A DNA stretch of 64,000 nt from assembly GCF_003171515.1 (NCBI RefSeq), contig NC_089391.1:2852001-2916000 (forward strand), in the 5' to 3' direction. Source of the DNA: Pyrenophora tritici-repentis (Eukaryota; Ascomycota; Dothideomycetes; Pleosporales; Pleosporaceae). The notes beneath the pieces were generated by a model. That model saw only the letters and a program-made list of their open reading frames with translations. It was not told the origin of the DNA and searched no databases. Position 1 is the stretch's first letter. Every line of letters begins with the position of its first letter. Below, one piece after another: positions 12,130 through 25,012 of the stretch. Made by a program: the position numbers and the translations under genes.

Positions 12130-12709
12130 TGCCTGTGTCTGGCCGCTGTACTGAGTGTGTTGTTTATTGTTTTTGCCTAGTTCTCACCCTGATTCTTAGT
12201 AACTTCGGTATGCCGTATGGAAATGGCTTGATACTCTCTTAATTCTTTTGCCTTTTCCTGGCACGTGAGAGTTTTGTTTTGGGGCCGTGAGTTCGAGTAT
12301 ATTGATGTTGATTACAACACTTAGTCCAATGGCATTTCGCTCACAGATTGGGCTCTTACGCTATAGTGTGATCGTAACGAAGCAGGTACTAGCCCTATTT
12401 TATGAAAATAATTTGCATACAACTAGTGATATTCCTGCTTGTAAAATTTATGCATGACAACTATTGATGAAAATCGAAAGCCACCGGATACATCTCTATA
12501 GTCCTTCATTAACGCATCTGACAACGTAGTTATAGATCATGACAAATACTCGTCCCGAACCATAAGAAAAAGGGTATACCCAAACATTCTCCCCACTATC
12601 TCTTGTGCTTTCATAGAAGTCATTCCAAAACGCCATGCCAACCTGTTTCCACTTCCGCCTCTTTGCTATATCAGTACGCCGTAGATGACATCATCTTCCC
12701 ATCACCGCC
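12130..12709. other. Convergent 3' intergenic region
   Basis: This AT-rich spacer lies between the DUF2235 stop and the M50B-like gene stop. No gene or structured element was recognised. Confidence 0.45.
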
Positions 12710-13807
12710 CTAAAAGCGCGTAGGAATAAACCCCTGACTATCTTTCTCCTGCTGCTCAAAACTCTGCTTGAACGCCGCCAGACCCGCCAAAATCCCACAA
12801 ACCATAAACACGAGCGAAACCAGCGACCAAATGACACCCCAGCACTGCGAGGATCCTCCATAACGCTTGGCGAAGACGCTGGCGTCAGATGAGTTTACTT
12901 TCCGCAAGATCAAGTCGTCGCAGATATCCCAGACGCTGTAGAGTGAGGACATTACGCCGATGAAGAGCTGTGTTTATCGTCAGCGAATCTGTTAAGAGAA
13001 GTGGAGTGACGGGGGCTTAGAGCATACCACGTAAAACCTCAACGCCTCACCATGCTCGATAAACCAAAATGCAACCAGCAAGCCCACGCTCAATAGGATA
13101 GTGCCAATCGTCAACCAATCCTTGCGCGCCCACCACAGTGTAAGCAAAAAGCATACGCCGAGAACGATACTAGCGACTTTTGAGGCCACAATGTTAAAGC
13201 CGCAGAATGTAAGAAGCGCGCCGATTAATGAAGACCCAAGATACCCGGCGGGCAGAGTGATGAATTGCTTGCCTCCACGCATATGAGTTACACCGCCTTC
13301 GTGTGGGTCGAGAGAGATGGATTCTACACGGCCGCCGGTACAGCACGATGTTATCGCATGGGAGAACTCGTGGAAGGCAATAACCAGCATCTGTAGTGAG
13401 TTCAGATGTTAGCATACGTATCTAGATCACGTGATATCGTACCACATCGTATCGTGTCACCTTTCTAAGATCATCCCACTAATGGAACCCACAAATGACC
13501 ACGATAAAGAAACAACGACATGAAATAAACCTAGAATAATCGAACCGGGAAATGGAAAAGGAGGAATATGATGGAACGAAATAAGATGCATAATAAAACA
13601 TACCTTGAACGGCCACAACACCCACCGCACATACGGCAGATTCCACAGCAAAGCAATCACAACAACATACGCCCCAATCACACCAAGCGTAACACCCTGT
13701 GTATGATTTACAGAGAGCCCGCGACGCACAACTTCGCGCCGCATAACCAGCGACGACGGCCCCGCCTCGACCAGGGCTCTATGCGCTAGTTCGCCGACAG
13801 CAGGCAT
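12710..13807 (-). CDS. Peptidase M50B-like membrane protein
   Basis: Three exons (13807-13604, 13390-13028, 12967-12710) give 274 aa. The HExxH zinc-binding motif appears as HEFSH (H75, E76, H79) at the start of exon 2, in a hydrophobic helix, as in M50B-like fungal proteins. Several transmembrane helices follow, including a Leu/Val-rich one near ITLPAGYLGSSLIGALLTF. The second intron interrupts a hydrophobic region, and a cytosolic or luminal tail ends in GFIPTRF. M50 enzymes cleave within membranes, but the M50B-like group is largely uncharacterised and the second metal-binding Asp motif cannot be confirmed by eye. The 213-bp first intron is long for this window. It carries an AT-rich interior and no recognisable gene. 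Confidence 0.82.
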
Positions 13808-14664
13808 CGCCGTTACTGTTGTGTAGGTATATGTTTCCCGCTTCCCAAGGCAGCTGCAAAATAACAAGGGTTTTGTTGGCAATCCAGTGAAATCCAAAGA
13901 TAAGGCAATAACGAGTGAGTAAAGGACAAAAAAGTGGTTTGGAATGTCTGAGTGAGACGGGGAGTTGTTGTTGTGGCTGGAGGGGAAGACGTGGAGAGCT
14001 GACGCGTTGTCAAGGCTTGTGTTTGTGATGTGCGCCACGCTAAAATTGGCAGGGATGTGGCTGTGTCGGCATCTTTGGGTGGGGATGCGACGACGGGGTA
14101 TAAAGTCCGGTTTGCAGGTTTGGGTTCATAATCTTGGCTTGAGTATAGTTATGAGGCTTATAGGAAAGCTGTGTTCATTCTTATGAGCTGCACAGCTGAA
14201 AGTCTGTAGTGTGGCAATGGGATGCAGCGCCACAGGAGTACTCGGTAGACTGGTCGAAACCAGCAACGTTGACAAATTGTCGGTGTAACGCGAACAGGCC
14301 TGCTGAATGTGAAGATGTGAGAATGTGATGCTTGGAAGTACACGGATTAATACTAATAACTTTGGTTCATGATTTCAAACGCTCAATTTACTTACCAGCA
14401 TTACCTCTCTTCAGGGCTTCACCCCCCACATGTAGAGAATCAACATCTTTCTGTTCGACAAAGACTCCATTGCGAGCTGGGGCGTGATGCGGCCTAGTCC
14501 TATCATACAGGATTCACTTACCAAGACCCAGGCATTATGGTTCTTCTAAAGCACTCAATATTCGATATGTAGTTTAATTCATTCAACATCTCTATTCGTC
14601 ACCATTTCCTTAGTCTGGGTAGTAATGCATTACGGAACAATGCAGTTCAAGCCCCACTCATAAT
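13808..14664. other. Intergenic region upstream of the M50B-like gene
   Basis: This stretch would hold the promoter of the minus-strand M50B-like gene and the 3' end of the next minus-strand gene. No coding sequence was recognised. Confidence 0.45.
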
Positions 14665-16546
14665 TTAGACCCTGCGTCCCTCGTCAACTCGCTCCTGATG
14701 CATCGACATGCCCCGCTCAGGAGAACTATCAGCATCCTTGCCATCGTACTTCTCATTTACAATGGCGCCATCGGCAGCCACGGCACTGTGGCGTCGCTGC
14801 CAGTACGAGTCATCACGCTCGTTGCGGGTGATGTAGCCAGCTGGAATCCACTTCTTGCTAGTCCTGGCCGAGAGAGTGGAGTCTGAGTACATGATATCAA
14901 CGTTCTCAAGAGACAAAGACTTGGTCTCGAAAACGAAGAAGTACACAACACCGGCAGCAGCAAAGTTGCAGGCGAAGAAGACGAATCCGAAGGCGTAACC
15001 GATGCCGTCATCAGCGTAAGGTGTGAGGAAACCAATCAAAAAGTTACCAAGCCAGTTGAATGCGGTTGCCATGGACGCTTGTTTCGCCCTAGTTCGGATG
15101 GGAAAGCTTTCTCCAATGATAACCCAGACGAATGGGCCCCAGGTCGCAGCAAAACTGGCAATGAACATGCAAGCAGCGACAATCATGACCACACCTGCGG
15201 TTGGGTTGTCCTGGGGTGGTAGCGCAACACCGATGATAGCGAAGATGAGAAGCCAAGCTGCTTGCCAAAGGCCACCAAGAACGAGGGGAACACGACGACC
15301 AACTCGCTCAATCAAGTATAATCCAGGAACCGTCATCGCCACGTTGACAGCGCCAAGAATGAGCTGGACTTGAAGAGGATCCTCGATACCCGCAGAGCGG
15401 AAGATTGTTGCGCCATACTGCGATTGTTAGTAATGCTGCTGCAGCGTCTTGTCGAACTGATGCGGACTTACGTAGAAGAAGTAGTTGACACCAGTCCACT
15501 GCTGGAAAAATTGAATAGCGCAACCCATGAGAGTGCGGTATGCCAGACGCGGAATGCCGGAGGGCTGGCCAGTGAAGCACTCCAACCAGGTACCCTGCCC
15601 AGCACTCTTCTGCTCATTGATGGCATCCTGCATCTCGTTGAAGTCTTCGTTGACAAGGACGTGCGTTGGGTCATGTGCCAAACCTCGGAGACGGGCCATC
15701 GCCATGCGTGCGTCTTCCCAACGTCCCTTACCCGCCAACCATCTAGGAGACTCGGGTGTAAAGAGCACACCAAGACCAAGAGGTATCGAGAATGCAATTC
15801 CAAGACCAATGACGATCCTCCAGGCCGCGTCAGACTCTTCGCCTGGGTTATCACGAACACCGTAGTTGATGATGTTGGAGACTACAGGACATGTAAGTAT
15901 GATCCGAAGAGGAGTCGACTGTAGACTTACCGAGAATGCCAACCGTGATCATTAGCTGATAGGATGCGACAACAGCACCACGGATCTCTCGTGGGCAGAC
16001 CTCGGACTGATACATGGGTACACCGATTGACAGTACACCAACACCGAGACCGGCAACGATGCGGCCCATTGTCATGTGTACCCAACTATCCATCGCAGTG
16101 ACCTGAATGATGTTTCCAATCACGAATACAAAGACTCCCGCCGTCAGATTGCGACGGCGTCCTAAAAAGTCGGCAGTGTATGCACCGGCCAGTGCGCCGA
16201 TTAGGGTACCAATAGACATGAGTGAGACGAGTAGGGACTGGATGGTGGGATCGAATGCAATCTCTCCATTGGCCTGAACCTGTCCGAAGCGTCTGATGAA
16301 GTCGGGGAAGATGAGCATGCCAGAGATTTGTCCCTATAATTCATAAGCCCCTATCGCTCAAAGCTGTTGTGAGGATGCATACCGTGTCGTAGCCGAAGAG
16401 GAAACCACCTATCGATGTGATGACCCCGAGCATGATGGCTTCAATGCCACATTCGGCACCGCGAATGCGGACGGAGCTTTTGAGAATCAGTCAAATGTGT
16501 ACGTATAACGGCCATGGTGGTGAACTCACACTCTTCCCAAACCCAT
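14665..16546 (-). CDS. MFS sugar transporter, hexose-transporter type
   Basis: Five exons (16546-16530, 16476-16383, 16333-15931, 15881-15472, 15417-14665) give 558 aa, the typical length of fungal hexose transporters. Family signatures occur in order: GGFLFGYDTGQISG in TM1, the DFLGRRRN loop between TM2 and TM3, GRIVAGLGVGVLS, PESPRWLAGKGR, QQWTGVNYFFYYG in TM7, the second-half loop ERVGRRVP, and FVFETKSLSLENVD after TM12. It should be a plasma-membrane proton:hexose symporter or facilitator. The C-terminal 70 residues are hydrophilic. The first exon codes only MGLGR plus two bases. It is supported by restoration of frame and by the GTGAGT donor; an alternative start inside exon 2 is not available because no ATG precedes the TM1 motif. 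Confidence 0.9.
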
Positions 16547-18152
16547 AATTGTGATATTCGGTCAAACACAGTGACAAACTCAAGGGTTCTGAGCTTGATT
16601 GATGAACCTATTGTTCCTACAAGAACCCTTAAGTAGCATTGCCAATCTCTTCCCACGTTAGGTTATGTGGTAATGCCCAGCATACTGCCGAGCATCCAGC
16701 TCCGGGCTCTACGTCATTGGCACCGCGACTCGCGCCCTGCTCGAGGATGGAAGGCCTCGCGCTCTTGGCTTGACCTCCGCGATAGCCAGTTGAATTCCAC
16801 CTGTGCCCTTGAAACTGCAGTAGCGGGCTTGTCAGTGCGATACAGACGCTGGCGCACAGGGAGTGAGCATGTGGGGAAGCAGTGCGCGATTCGATGGCCA
16901 AGACAAATCCGCCCGAGAATTCCGGAGAGCCGCAATGGTCGTTCTCCACCACCGTGAGGACGCATGAATCGGATCGAGTTTACGCGTGTACATCTGGAAA
17001 AATGTTTACGGGCTCTGTATAGCTACACTTTGACGTTGGGCGCGAGCGCCTCTGATGCAAACCCTGCATTCAGACGGGTGGCACCGCGTGACGACCTTGA
17101 GAAACCGTTGTGTACGCAGACACTTGATAGGAGTGCCACGTGACATGTTAGGATGCACGCGACAACTTCCTAGGTCGGACCTCGGTGAAGGTACCTCAAG
17201 ATGCGTGGGCACTCTGGGCAAGTGGGGTGCACGGGGATGAGTGGACACCCTCCAGGTTCCTACAGGCCTCAAGACGTGTACTATTGTTTCGACCACTCCA
17301 GCTCTTTCAAAATGCCGCGTGAGCCGGTACAAGCTTTGCAAGCGACCTAGTATGGGGCCCCAATTTCCGACCGCTTGTCAACACCGATGACTAAGATGAG
17401 GTCCCATCCGGTCCCATCGAATGCAACGCAAACCGGGTTTGTTGTCGGATCGGCGAAGGCGACCCACATGAGGCTCATGGAAGACACCAAGAAGGTTCGC
17501 TGGCCTTGGTATGGATCCGCATCGCACAGAAAGAGGAGGACGTAATTTCGGCAGTTCTGGGGACGTGGAGTGAAAACTCTGAAGGATGGCTGCCGCCGTG
17601 TCGGCGTGGTTGACGAAGAAGGTGCGGAGGTGCGGAGGTGCGGGGACCTGGAGATGGCTGGGGAGTGGGTGACCGCAGCAGAACAACAACTCTACTTTTC
17701 GTGAGTGCGGCCACGCATGCGTTTATAGCGGTTACCGCGCAACGCCTGCAATTCCTCAGATATGCGCCATCGTACTTTCCGTTCTATACAACTCAACGCG
17801 TTTCAATATCACAATTGCTAGCTCCCGACCCGGTGCATCTGCAGGTGGAAAGATGCACGTAACACTGGAGACGACCATGCAGACTGCGCGATCTTCCAAC
17901 CACTTGTCAACTCCAGTATTCGCAACGGGAGGGCCCGTTTCTATCGCGGACCGATTGAGCTGTACGCTGTCGCATCATCTGCGGTATTTTTGAACTGTCG
18001 TCAATGACGCCATCATGTGACAGCACGCGAGGAACTGATTCGCGACATGGTCAAGATTACTCAGACGACGCGAAAAAGTACTTTTGGATAAGCACTATCA
18101 AATTCTTTGCATCTACTGCAGACATTCACCTCTGATTACGTTTGCTAATACC
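16547..18152. other. Gene-poor region
   Basis: No credible gene was seen. A short GC-rich tandem motif (GTGCGGAG repeated) lies near 17,620-17,645. The region includes the promoter of the hexose-type transporter and the 3' flank of the flavoenzyme gene. Confidence 0.45.
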
Positions 18153-19983
18153 TTACAAGTTCGCCTTCGGAATGTCATCCCCCCGGAACCGCTTCGGCCA
18201 TATCCCCTGCTTCCCTGGCGAGAGAATGCCATTCGGATCCACAGCATCCTTGATCGTCTCGACAAACCTGCGATATGCATGATTGTTAAAGTCGTAAAGC
18301 GAAGCAACACGGTCTATCTCGAGTCAGTAACTGCAACTCTAGCAAGAGCCGCGAGATGGGTATTTTTGGACTTACCCATAGTATTCACATGGCTCCGATA
18401 CTTGCTGTATCCCCTCTTCTTCCCTGCCTCAAACAAGTTGTCAAATATTGTCTGCACAGCTTTCCTGTGCACAGCATTCGTCTTGTCGAAGGTAAACATA
18501 TTCACAAAGATAACGTGGCGCTCGTGGAAGAAGAAGTCGCAGAAGAGATCGAATTTCTCCGCCTCGCATATTTTCTTCGCAATCTTGATCCAAGAAAGAA
18601 TTTCTTTGCCGCTGGCGGGGATGATGGGGCTGTAGTCGTAGTGCGCACCGATGCCACCGCCAGACTTGGGGAGTCGGAATTTCACCATCGGAAGCGACCA
18701 AAGCGTCGGAATGCCGACGAAGAAACCGCCATCTTGTTCTGGGATGGAAGTAGGGTCTAGGGTTTGTCCATCGGGCGCCGAGTAAATCTTGCCTGTGAGG
18801 CTACCTTTGGGCGCCTTTTCGGCCACGATCTTCTTGAGCTGGTCAAAATGTGCTTGTATCACATCCTTTGCACCGTATAACCCGAACTTGGCATTCCAGT
18901 ATCCGAGACCGAACTGCTTCTGGAGTTCCTTGATGCGCCAGTCGGGAATTGGTGTATCATGTGGCCAGAAGTCTTCTCGTGGGCCCATCATACCGAACCA
19001 CTCGGTAACGTTGGATACGTAGACGGTGTTTGGGAGCAAACCATCGCGCCGTAGTGGCCCGAAGACATCGACGATGGTTTCTACGTCTTCTAGATCAGGC
19101 ATGTCGAAGGCGCAAGACATGAAAGCTTGGGGTGCAGGTGTAAGCCAGATGCCGAGCTTAGTCACTATGCCAAGATTCGACTGTAGGAACAGGCCTTCAA
19201 TGCTGGGACCAAAGGTAAACTTCGAGAGATGGGCAGAGGGCGAGTTTGAAATGGAAAATTGGCCCGTTCGTACTAGTTCGCCGTTTGCAAGCATAGCCTC
19301 GAGCCCGGCAATGTGCTGGTGGTGTGCTGCTGTAGGCGTGAAACCTGTCCCGCGATCCAGAGTATTTCCAACGACAGAGCCCCAGCCGAGAGATGGTACG
19401 GAGGGCCAAACATTGAGTTTGTTCTTGACGCAGTAATCGTAGAGGTCAGTAAACGTGACACCAGGTTCGACAACGGCGTATGCGAATTCAGCATTTACTT
19501 CGATGATCTTGTCCATACGATGGAGGTCGAGAGCTATGCAGCCAGTTACACGAGGAGCAGGTCCACCATATCTGTACCATTGTGTCAGATTGTGCGTCTA
19601 CACATACAAGGACATGGAGGTTTGACTGACCCAAGGTTCTTCCCTCTAGAAAATGTCCACACTGGGATGCCAAAGTCATTCGAGATTTTGAGGACATTTC
19701 TTAGTTCTTCTACATTCTTCGGTCGTACAGCTGCGCTAGGCATGCTGCGCTTTCCTTCCGCCTCATGTAGTTCATATGGATCAATGTATTCTGCTAATGC
19801 ATCGTCCTGGTAAACCTGCTCGTCACCGACAACGCTCTTATATTTTTTGATTGCCGTGTCAAAGACGTTCCGTGAGATTCCAGGTGGTAGAACCGATTTC
19901 AATGGAACAGTGATGCTGTCCTTGAACAGATTGTAGTGTGTAGACTGGTATTCCGCGTCGGCGTAAGCTGGAACAAAAGGCAT
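18153..19983 (-). CDS. Vanillyl-alcohol oxidase / p-cresol methylhydroxylase-family FAD oxidase
   Basis: Three exons (19983-19631, 19571-18376, 18313-18153) give 569 aa, close to the about 560 aa of fungal VAO. The PCMH-type FAD-binding domain spans roughly residues 70-270: SAAVRPKNVEELRNVL, WTFSRGKNLGYGGPAPRVTG, YAVVEPGVTFTDLYDYC and the conserved GWGSVVGNTLDRG. The C-terminal substrate domain contains KYRSHVNTMD. Its Tyr-Arg pair (about Y509/R510) matches the phenol-binding pair of VAO. The protein ends with DPNGILSPGKQGIWP, also typical. It would oxidise 4-substituted phenols (vanillyl alcohol, eugenol or 4-hydroxybenzyl ethers) with O2, in keeping with growth on lignin-derived phenolics. 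Exact substrate and covalent flavin attachment cannot be read from the sequence. Confidence 0.88.
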
Positions 19984-22800
19984 TGCGACAGATGATGAAA
20001 GTCACATGTATGATTCAAAAGTGGTTCTGGGGCTCTGTGAAATGATATTATATCCACTTGCATACTTAGGATCGTGTCGGCATCGGCTATGTAGGGTACG
20101 GGCGCTAGGCGACACGCGTGAAGGTGCATTTCCCCACATTGCGGAGAAAGACCCCACATCTCTTCTCCAACATGCCGGGCCAGGCTTCTCCTCTTCAAGA
20201 TGCTAAGGATACATACGAGAATAGGAGTGGATTGCGTAGTCTGTCTGTATAATTCAGCAGTTACAAACGCAATGAATCACTTTTAGCAACGCACACCAGC
20301 ATGCACACCGCTAGTTAGCGCTGCTCATCGGGCTAAAACCCCCACAACGGAGTAAAGCCCGGTATTCACACATCTCTGCAATACATGCAATCCATTCTCC
20401 CGTCAAGCCCATCTGGCAGTCCTTCGAATCGCAATGATCAATGCGTGAAACGCTACCACGCCAGGCCAGTCTTTCTCTCCCAGGTTTTGACCACGTGCGA
20501 ATTCCTTAGCCCCAAAAATTTGTCCCTGTTCACGAAGGCCAAACGACGGAACTCGCGTTCAAGCAATGCACCTCGTGTTGTCTCTGAGAGATTCCGGTTA
20601 TCGCAAAGGCTTACGATATTCGAAAGACGGATATGCACCACACCTAAAGATGCCTTGCATTGAGTTAGTATCAATTTCATACAACTGGGTAAGCTAACAT
20701 CCCACAGAGATGCCGTGTTGTTGCAGAGCATGCTAGAAAGCTTTCCCCATTTCGGATCCGCTTGACATGGCCAAATGATACCATGGGCCAAATAAGAGGT
20801 CACTCATAGTTAGGAAAGACTACTAGATGTGAGTTGTTACCAAACAGGTGAGTGCAGTTACGGGTCTTACCGGCAATGTATTGGCGAAAACAAACGGTAT
20901 AGCCTTTAGCTTTGGAAATTCCTTTGGCTCAGCAATGACCCAGGGGTTCAAGGTTTGCTCTATCTTTCTCTTCAATTTCATGAAGGTGTGGCCGCTTTCT
21001 GGTTTGCAGAAGGTGTTGGTGATGACGCTTTGAAGTTCAAACTTCTTACGAGTATGATTCTTACCGTCTATACCAGGCACAACAATACATGATGTAAGTT
21101 AGCCATGATTGTCTGTGTAATATTTGCAGAGTCATCGATCAATTGGTTTAGGCTTAAACCGTTTGATTCCCAGAGCAGGTCGAGAACTGGTGTCCATGTG
21201 CTAAACATGTAGTTACAGAATGCCAGTAGTAGCCCCTTCTCTAACTCTCCAAGACGGTGCAGCCACGATGGCACAAGCAGAAGTACCTTGTCGAAGACGA
21301 TGCTAACAACATAGCTCTTCCTATGGCCTTGGACAAGCTTAGGACATGGCTGTAAAGAATCGATAAGGGGCCAAGACGTACACGCGCAACCAATCCTCCA
21401 TCATCACTACCAGGGTGAAGATCACAGCCAAGTTAATACCCGGCCTACAGAAGATGGTATCCGGCAAAAGTGCTGCTGCCGAACCGCAACAGTCTCGGAC
21501 GTCCACGGCGAGTAAGGATAGTCATAGTTGTTTACAAGCTTTCGCATGTCCGTTTATAATGTAAGCCTGCTATTAATCTACCTTAGGGTACTGCTACTAA
21601 CCAAACTACTTTACAGCTGTGAATATGCTTCTTACAGCTTGCGCTTTCCTCTACGGGCGAATCTTATACCGCAGCATACTACTATGTATGCGCGACGTTC
21701 AGCGTACGAATAAGGTTCCCTAACGGCTTCGGTGCCGTTCTGCCCTTGAGTATACTAGTAAATCAGCGGAACAGCCCCGTCACGACCATAGCAACCATAC
21801 GATGACGTGCCGGGGCGAGAATTCCCAGACGTCAATTCCTGTTGGAACTCCACTCTAGAGGTATACAGGGAGCCTACCTGGTACGATTTATATATTCAGA
21901 CAGCATTGCACCTCAAAGGAGTTCGCTGCTGCTCGTCACCACCTCGACCTGCTTGCATTGCGCAACAACACCAGATGCACCCAAAACAGCGCAAACCGCC
22001 CGCTTGGGAATAAGCATTCTCATTACTGCAAGCAAGGAAAGAAAGAAGGAATATGGTTTACGTATAAACATTGCATTGCATAGCATTCGGCCATCTTGGC
22101 AACCTTTTCACACCGCTGTTCCTGCAGTTGGAGCCCCCGGGGGTTCATGATTCGTGAGTTCGGTCCCTGCAGCGGAAATGAAACACTTCACTACGGGGAC
22201 CCTGGGCTATATTGTTTTATTTGGGCAGCAGCATCCACTCGTTCATCACAGAGGCAATGGACGGATGTGCCCGCCGCCTTGCCTTTATGTCAGTCGGTCG
22301 GCATACAGCATGGAAGACGCATGCACTAGATATGGTAAGCTAGATCGCGTTAGGAAAGTAGTTCGCTTCCTGGTTCGGGATATGTCCGCTTTCCCCTCCC
22401 TACTGTCTCCACTCCACCTGCAAGGCCGATTGGTGGGGTGATGACCGGTGTCCATGAGGCGAATGTGACTAGGGTCTTGGTGGTTTTTGCAAGCCTTTCT
22501 AGGGCTTTTCTTGATGTGGCTTTCTCTATTTTGTGTATGAATGTGTGGGTGCATGTATATATGTGTATCTCTGCATGTTATTGTTGGGTTTGAGCATTCC
22601 TCGTCAACTTTGCCATCTCTGGAGGGGGGTTTCATGTCCCGTCTCATCTCATTTCATTTCTCGTATCCATCAAGCAGTATTGTCTTTATCGATTTCCTTC
22701 TCGGCATCAGTGTCAGCAATTTGGATCCGCATTCGGCATTCGGCAGTTGTTCGGGTAGATCAGTCAGAACCTTTTTATCCCCAGCGAGCCCAGACGAGAC
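19984..22800. other. Gene-poor region upstream of the DHA2 transporter
   Basis: Apart from the minus-strand coding traces listed separately, nothing gene-like was found. A TG/TA-rich stretch (TGTGTGGGTGCATGTATATA) near 22,541-22,570 and a CT-rich part lie in the likely promoter of the DHA2 gene. Confidence 0.45.
20453..21410 (-). pseudogene. Fragmentary minus-strand coding traces, possible decayed gene
   Basis: Three open segments follow one another on the minus strand in different frames. The first runs about 105 codons from about 21,380 down to 21,068 and includes KGLLLAFCNYMFSTWTPVLD. The second, 21,080-20,823, includes GHTFMKLKRKIEQTLNPWVI and reaches a GTAAGA donor. The third is at 20,803-20,453. 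Their composition is protein-like, with few stops and amphipathic stretches, but no clean splice pattern joins them. The first two overlap in a way that implies a frameshift. I do not recognise a family. It may be a relic, or a gene with introns I failed to place. Confidence 0.22.
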
Positions 22801-24817
22801 ATGGAGCACCAAGGTGTCGTTGATGAGATAAGGAGACCTGTACCGGTATATACCTGTATGGATAGCGCGTCATTTCGGAAAGAGACTGGAAGTTTTCGGG
22901 GTTTGAGTAGAGGAGGAAGTCGAGATGGGGGTATAGGGAGTAGGGGGGGAGATGGCCAGGGTCTGGAAGATGGGGAAGAAGCAGGTGCTGGAATAGCCGC
23001 AGGCAAGAGGAGCCGATTGAGGATGGGTGCGATCATCGTGGCGCTTTTTGTGAGTTCTTTTATTCTTGTTTTTTCAAGAGATGGGTGCTCATCTCCGTGA
23101 GGCTGAGAATGAACATGGGGAAGAAAGAAGTCAACGAACAAACAGAAACAACACAGACAGGGAAAGATACACAACTACTGACACTATCCTCAGCTATCTT
23201 TATTCGTCTCCGCCCTAGATGCGACAATTGTCGCAACAGCCGCACCGACAATATCTCGCGACCTCTCCAGTGCCGCAGGCTACACCTGGATCGGTGGCGC
23301 CTACCTCCTCGCCAATGCCGCCTCAGGCCCCATCTGGGCCAAATTCTCCGACATCTGGGGGCGAAAGCCTATCATGCTATGTGCACTTTTACTCTTCTTC
23401 ATCAGTTCAGCGGTTTGTGCGACTGCAAAGACGATGCAGGAGCTCATTATCGGCCGAGCTTTCCAAGGCACGGCGGGTGGTGGACTAATTCTACTGGTGC
23501 ATGTTTGTATTAGTGATTTGTTCAGTTTGAGGCAGAGGAGTTTACTCATGGGATTTATGGAGGGGATTTGGGCGTTAGCAGGTGGGATAGGACCGGTGCT
23601 TGGAGGGTTGTTTGCAAGTTTGGTCACTTGGAGGTGGTGTTGTGAGTGCAGTGTTTCATTTCGTCTCGAGTGGCATACTGTTTGAGATCATTTACTAACT
23701 TTTGATTCGAACAGTCTACATCAACCTCCCTATCAGCGGAATAGCCGCCCTGCTGATCCTCCTCTTCCTGGACATCAAGCATGAGCACACATCCTTCGTT
23801 GACGGCATGAAAGCCCTAGACTGGTTCGGCATCTTCACCTTCCTCGGCTTCACTCTCATGATTCTTTTCGGTCTCGACTTTGGCGGCGTGCTCTTCCCCT
23901 GGGATTCCGCAAAAGTCATCGCTCTCCTCGTCGTCGGCTTCGTCATGATCTTTGCGTTCATCTACAGTGAAGCCAAACTAGCAAAATACCCCCTCATGCC
24001 CATGAGCCTATTCAAGCGCCGCACAAACGTCGCCGCATTCTCCGTTGTCTTCTTCCACGGCTTCGTCTTCATCTCGGGTGAATACTACATGCCGCTGTAC
24101 TTCCAGGCCGTGCTCGAAGCCTCGCCGCTACGCTCCGGACTTTTACTCCTCCCCTTCATCGTCACTGGCGCAATCGCTGGCGTCTTCTGCGGCGTCATTA
24201 TGCACAAGACTGGTAAATTCCGTGAAATCATCTGGGTCGGCGCGTTACTCCTCACCATAGGTTTCGGCCTCTTCATCACCTTTGACGCATACACTTCCAC
24301 TGTAAAAGCCGTCTGCTTTCTCATGGTCGGCGGTCTCGGTTCAGGAATCTTATTCGAAGCACCACTCATCGCCATTCAAAGCCAAGTCGAACAACACAAC
24401 GTCGCCAGCGCCACAGCGACCCTATCTTTCATCCGCAACATTGGCGTCTCCATCTCCACTATTGTCGGTGGCACAATATTCCAAAACTCGATGAATGGCC
24501 GCGCTGCTTTCCTCCGCGAGGCTGGACTCCCAAAGAATATATTCGACCAGCTCGACGGCGACAGTGCAATGGCTAATGTCATGTTACCCGGTATGCTGAA
24601 GGAGCGTGCGTGGGAAATCGCTGCTAAGCAGGCTTTTGCGTACGCGATGCGGAATATGTGGATTACATATACCGTGTTTGCCTTTTTGGCGTTCATGGCT
24701 AGTTTGTTTGTTCAAGCGGCGCATTTGGGGACGGAGCATACGGAGACGGTGACGGGGTTGAGGAAGAAAGAGGAGGAGGTCGTGGCGGGGTCTGGGACGG
24801 CGACGCCGAGCTCATAG
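22801..24817 (+). CDS. MFS transporter, DHA2 (14-TM drug:H+ antiporter) type
   Basis: Three exons (22801-23049, 23194-23641, 23715-24817) give 599 aa. The signature of the 14-TM family lies just after intron 1: LFVSALDATIVATAAPTIS. It is followed by YLLANAASGPIWAKFSDIWG with the GRKP loop, RAFQGTAGGG, antiporter motif C-like AGGIGPVLGG, and WRWCFYINLPISG. The protein runs through the usual second half to a hydrophilic C-terminus. Such proteins export toxic compounds, toxins or basic amino acids from the cytosol or into the vacuole. The N-terminal 75 residues are Gly/Arg/Asp-rich and disordered. No secondary-metabolite gene is adjacent, so a toxin-export role is not supported by context. Start: first in-frame ATG; no later ATG precedes TM1 except Met 75. 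Confidence 0.88.
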
Positions 24818-25012
24818 AGTTCAGCGATTGGTAGTTTGTAAGTTTCGTATAAAACAACACTACTATCAGAAGAATGAGCATTTGAATAGGTCTTCGAGTG
24901 TTGCAAATGTGCATACTCTATATTAAACATAAGTCTAGTATATGATGAATGAATTATGTAACAACTTCTTATACCTCCCTTTTCTCCGCCAACCAATCCT
25001 CATTCCACAACT

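Noticed and set aside
17055..17165. GTGACAT near 17,133 as a third copy of the intron-borne element
   Set aside because: Only the heptamer is shared; no inverted partner or internal blocks (CTAGTGT, GCGCCAGA) are nearby.
22801..24817. DHA2 transporter as part of a secondary-metabolite cluster
   Set aside because: No polyketide synthase, NRPS or other core biosynthetic gene is nearby; its neighbours are a VAO-family oxidase across a 2.8-kb gap and housekeeping STT4.
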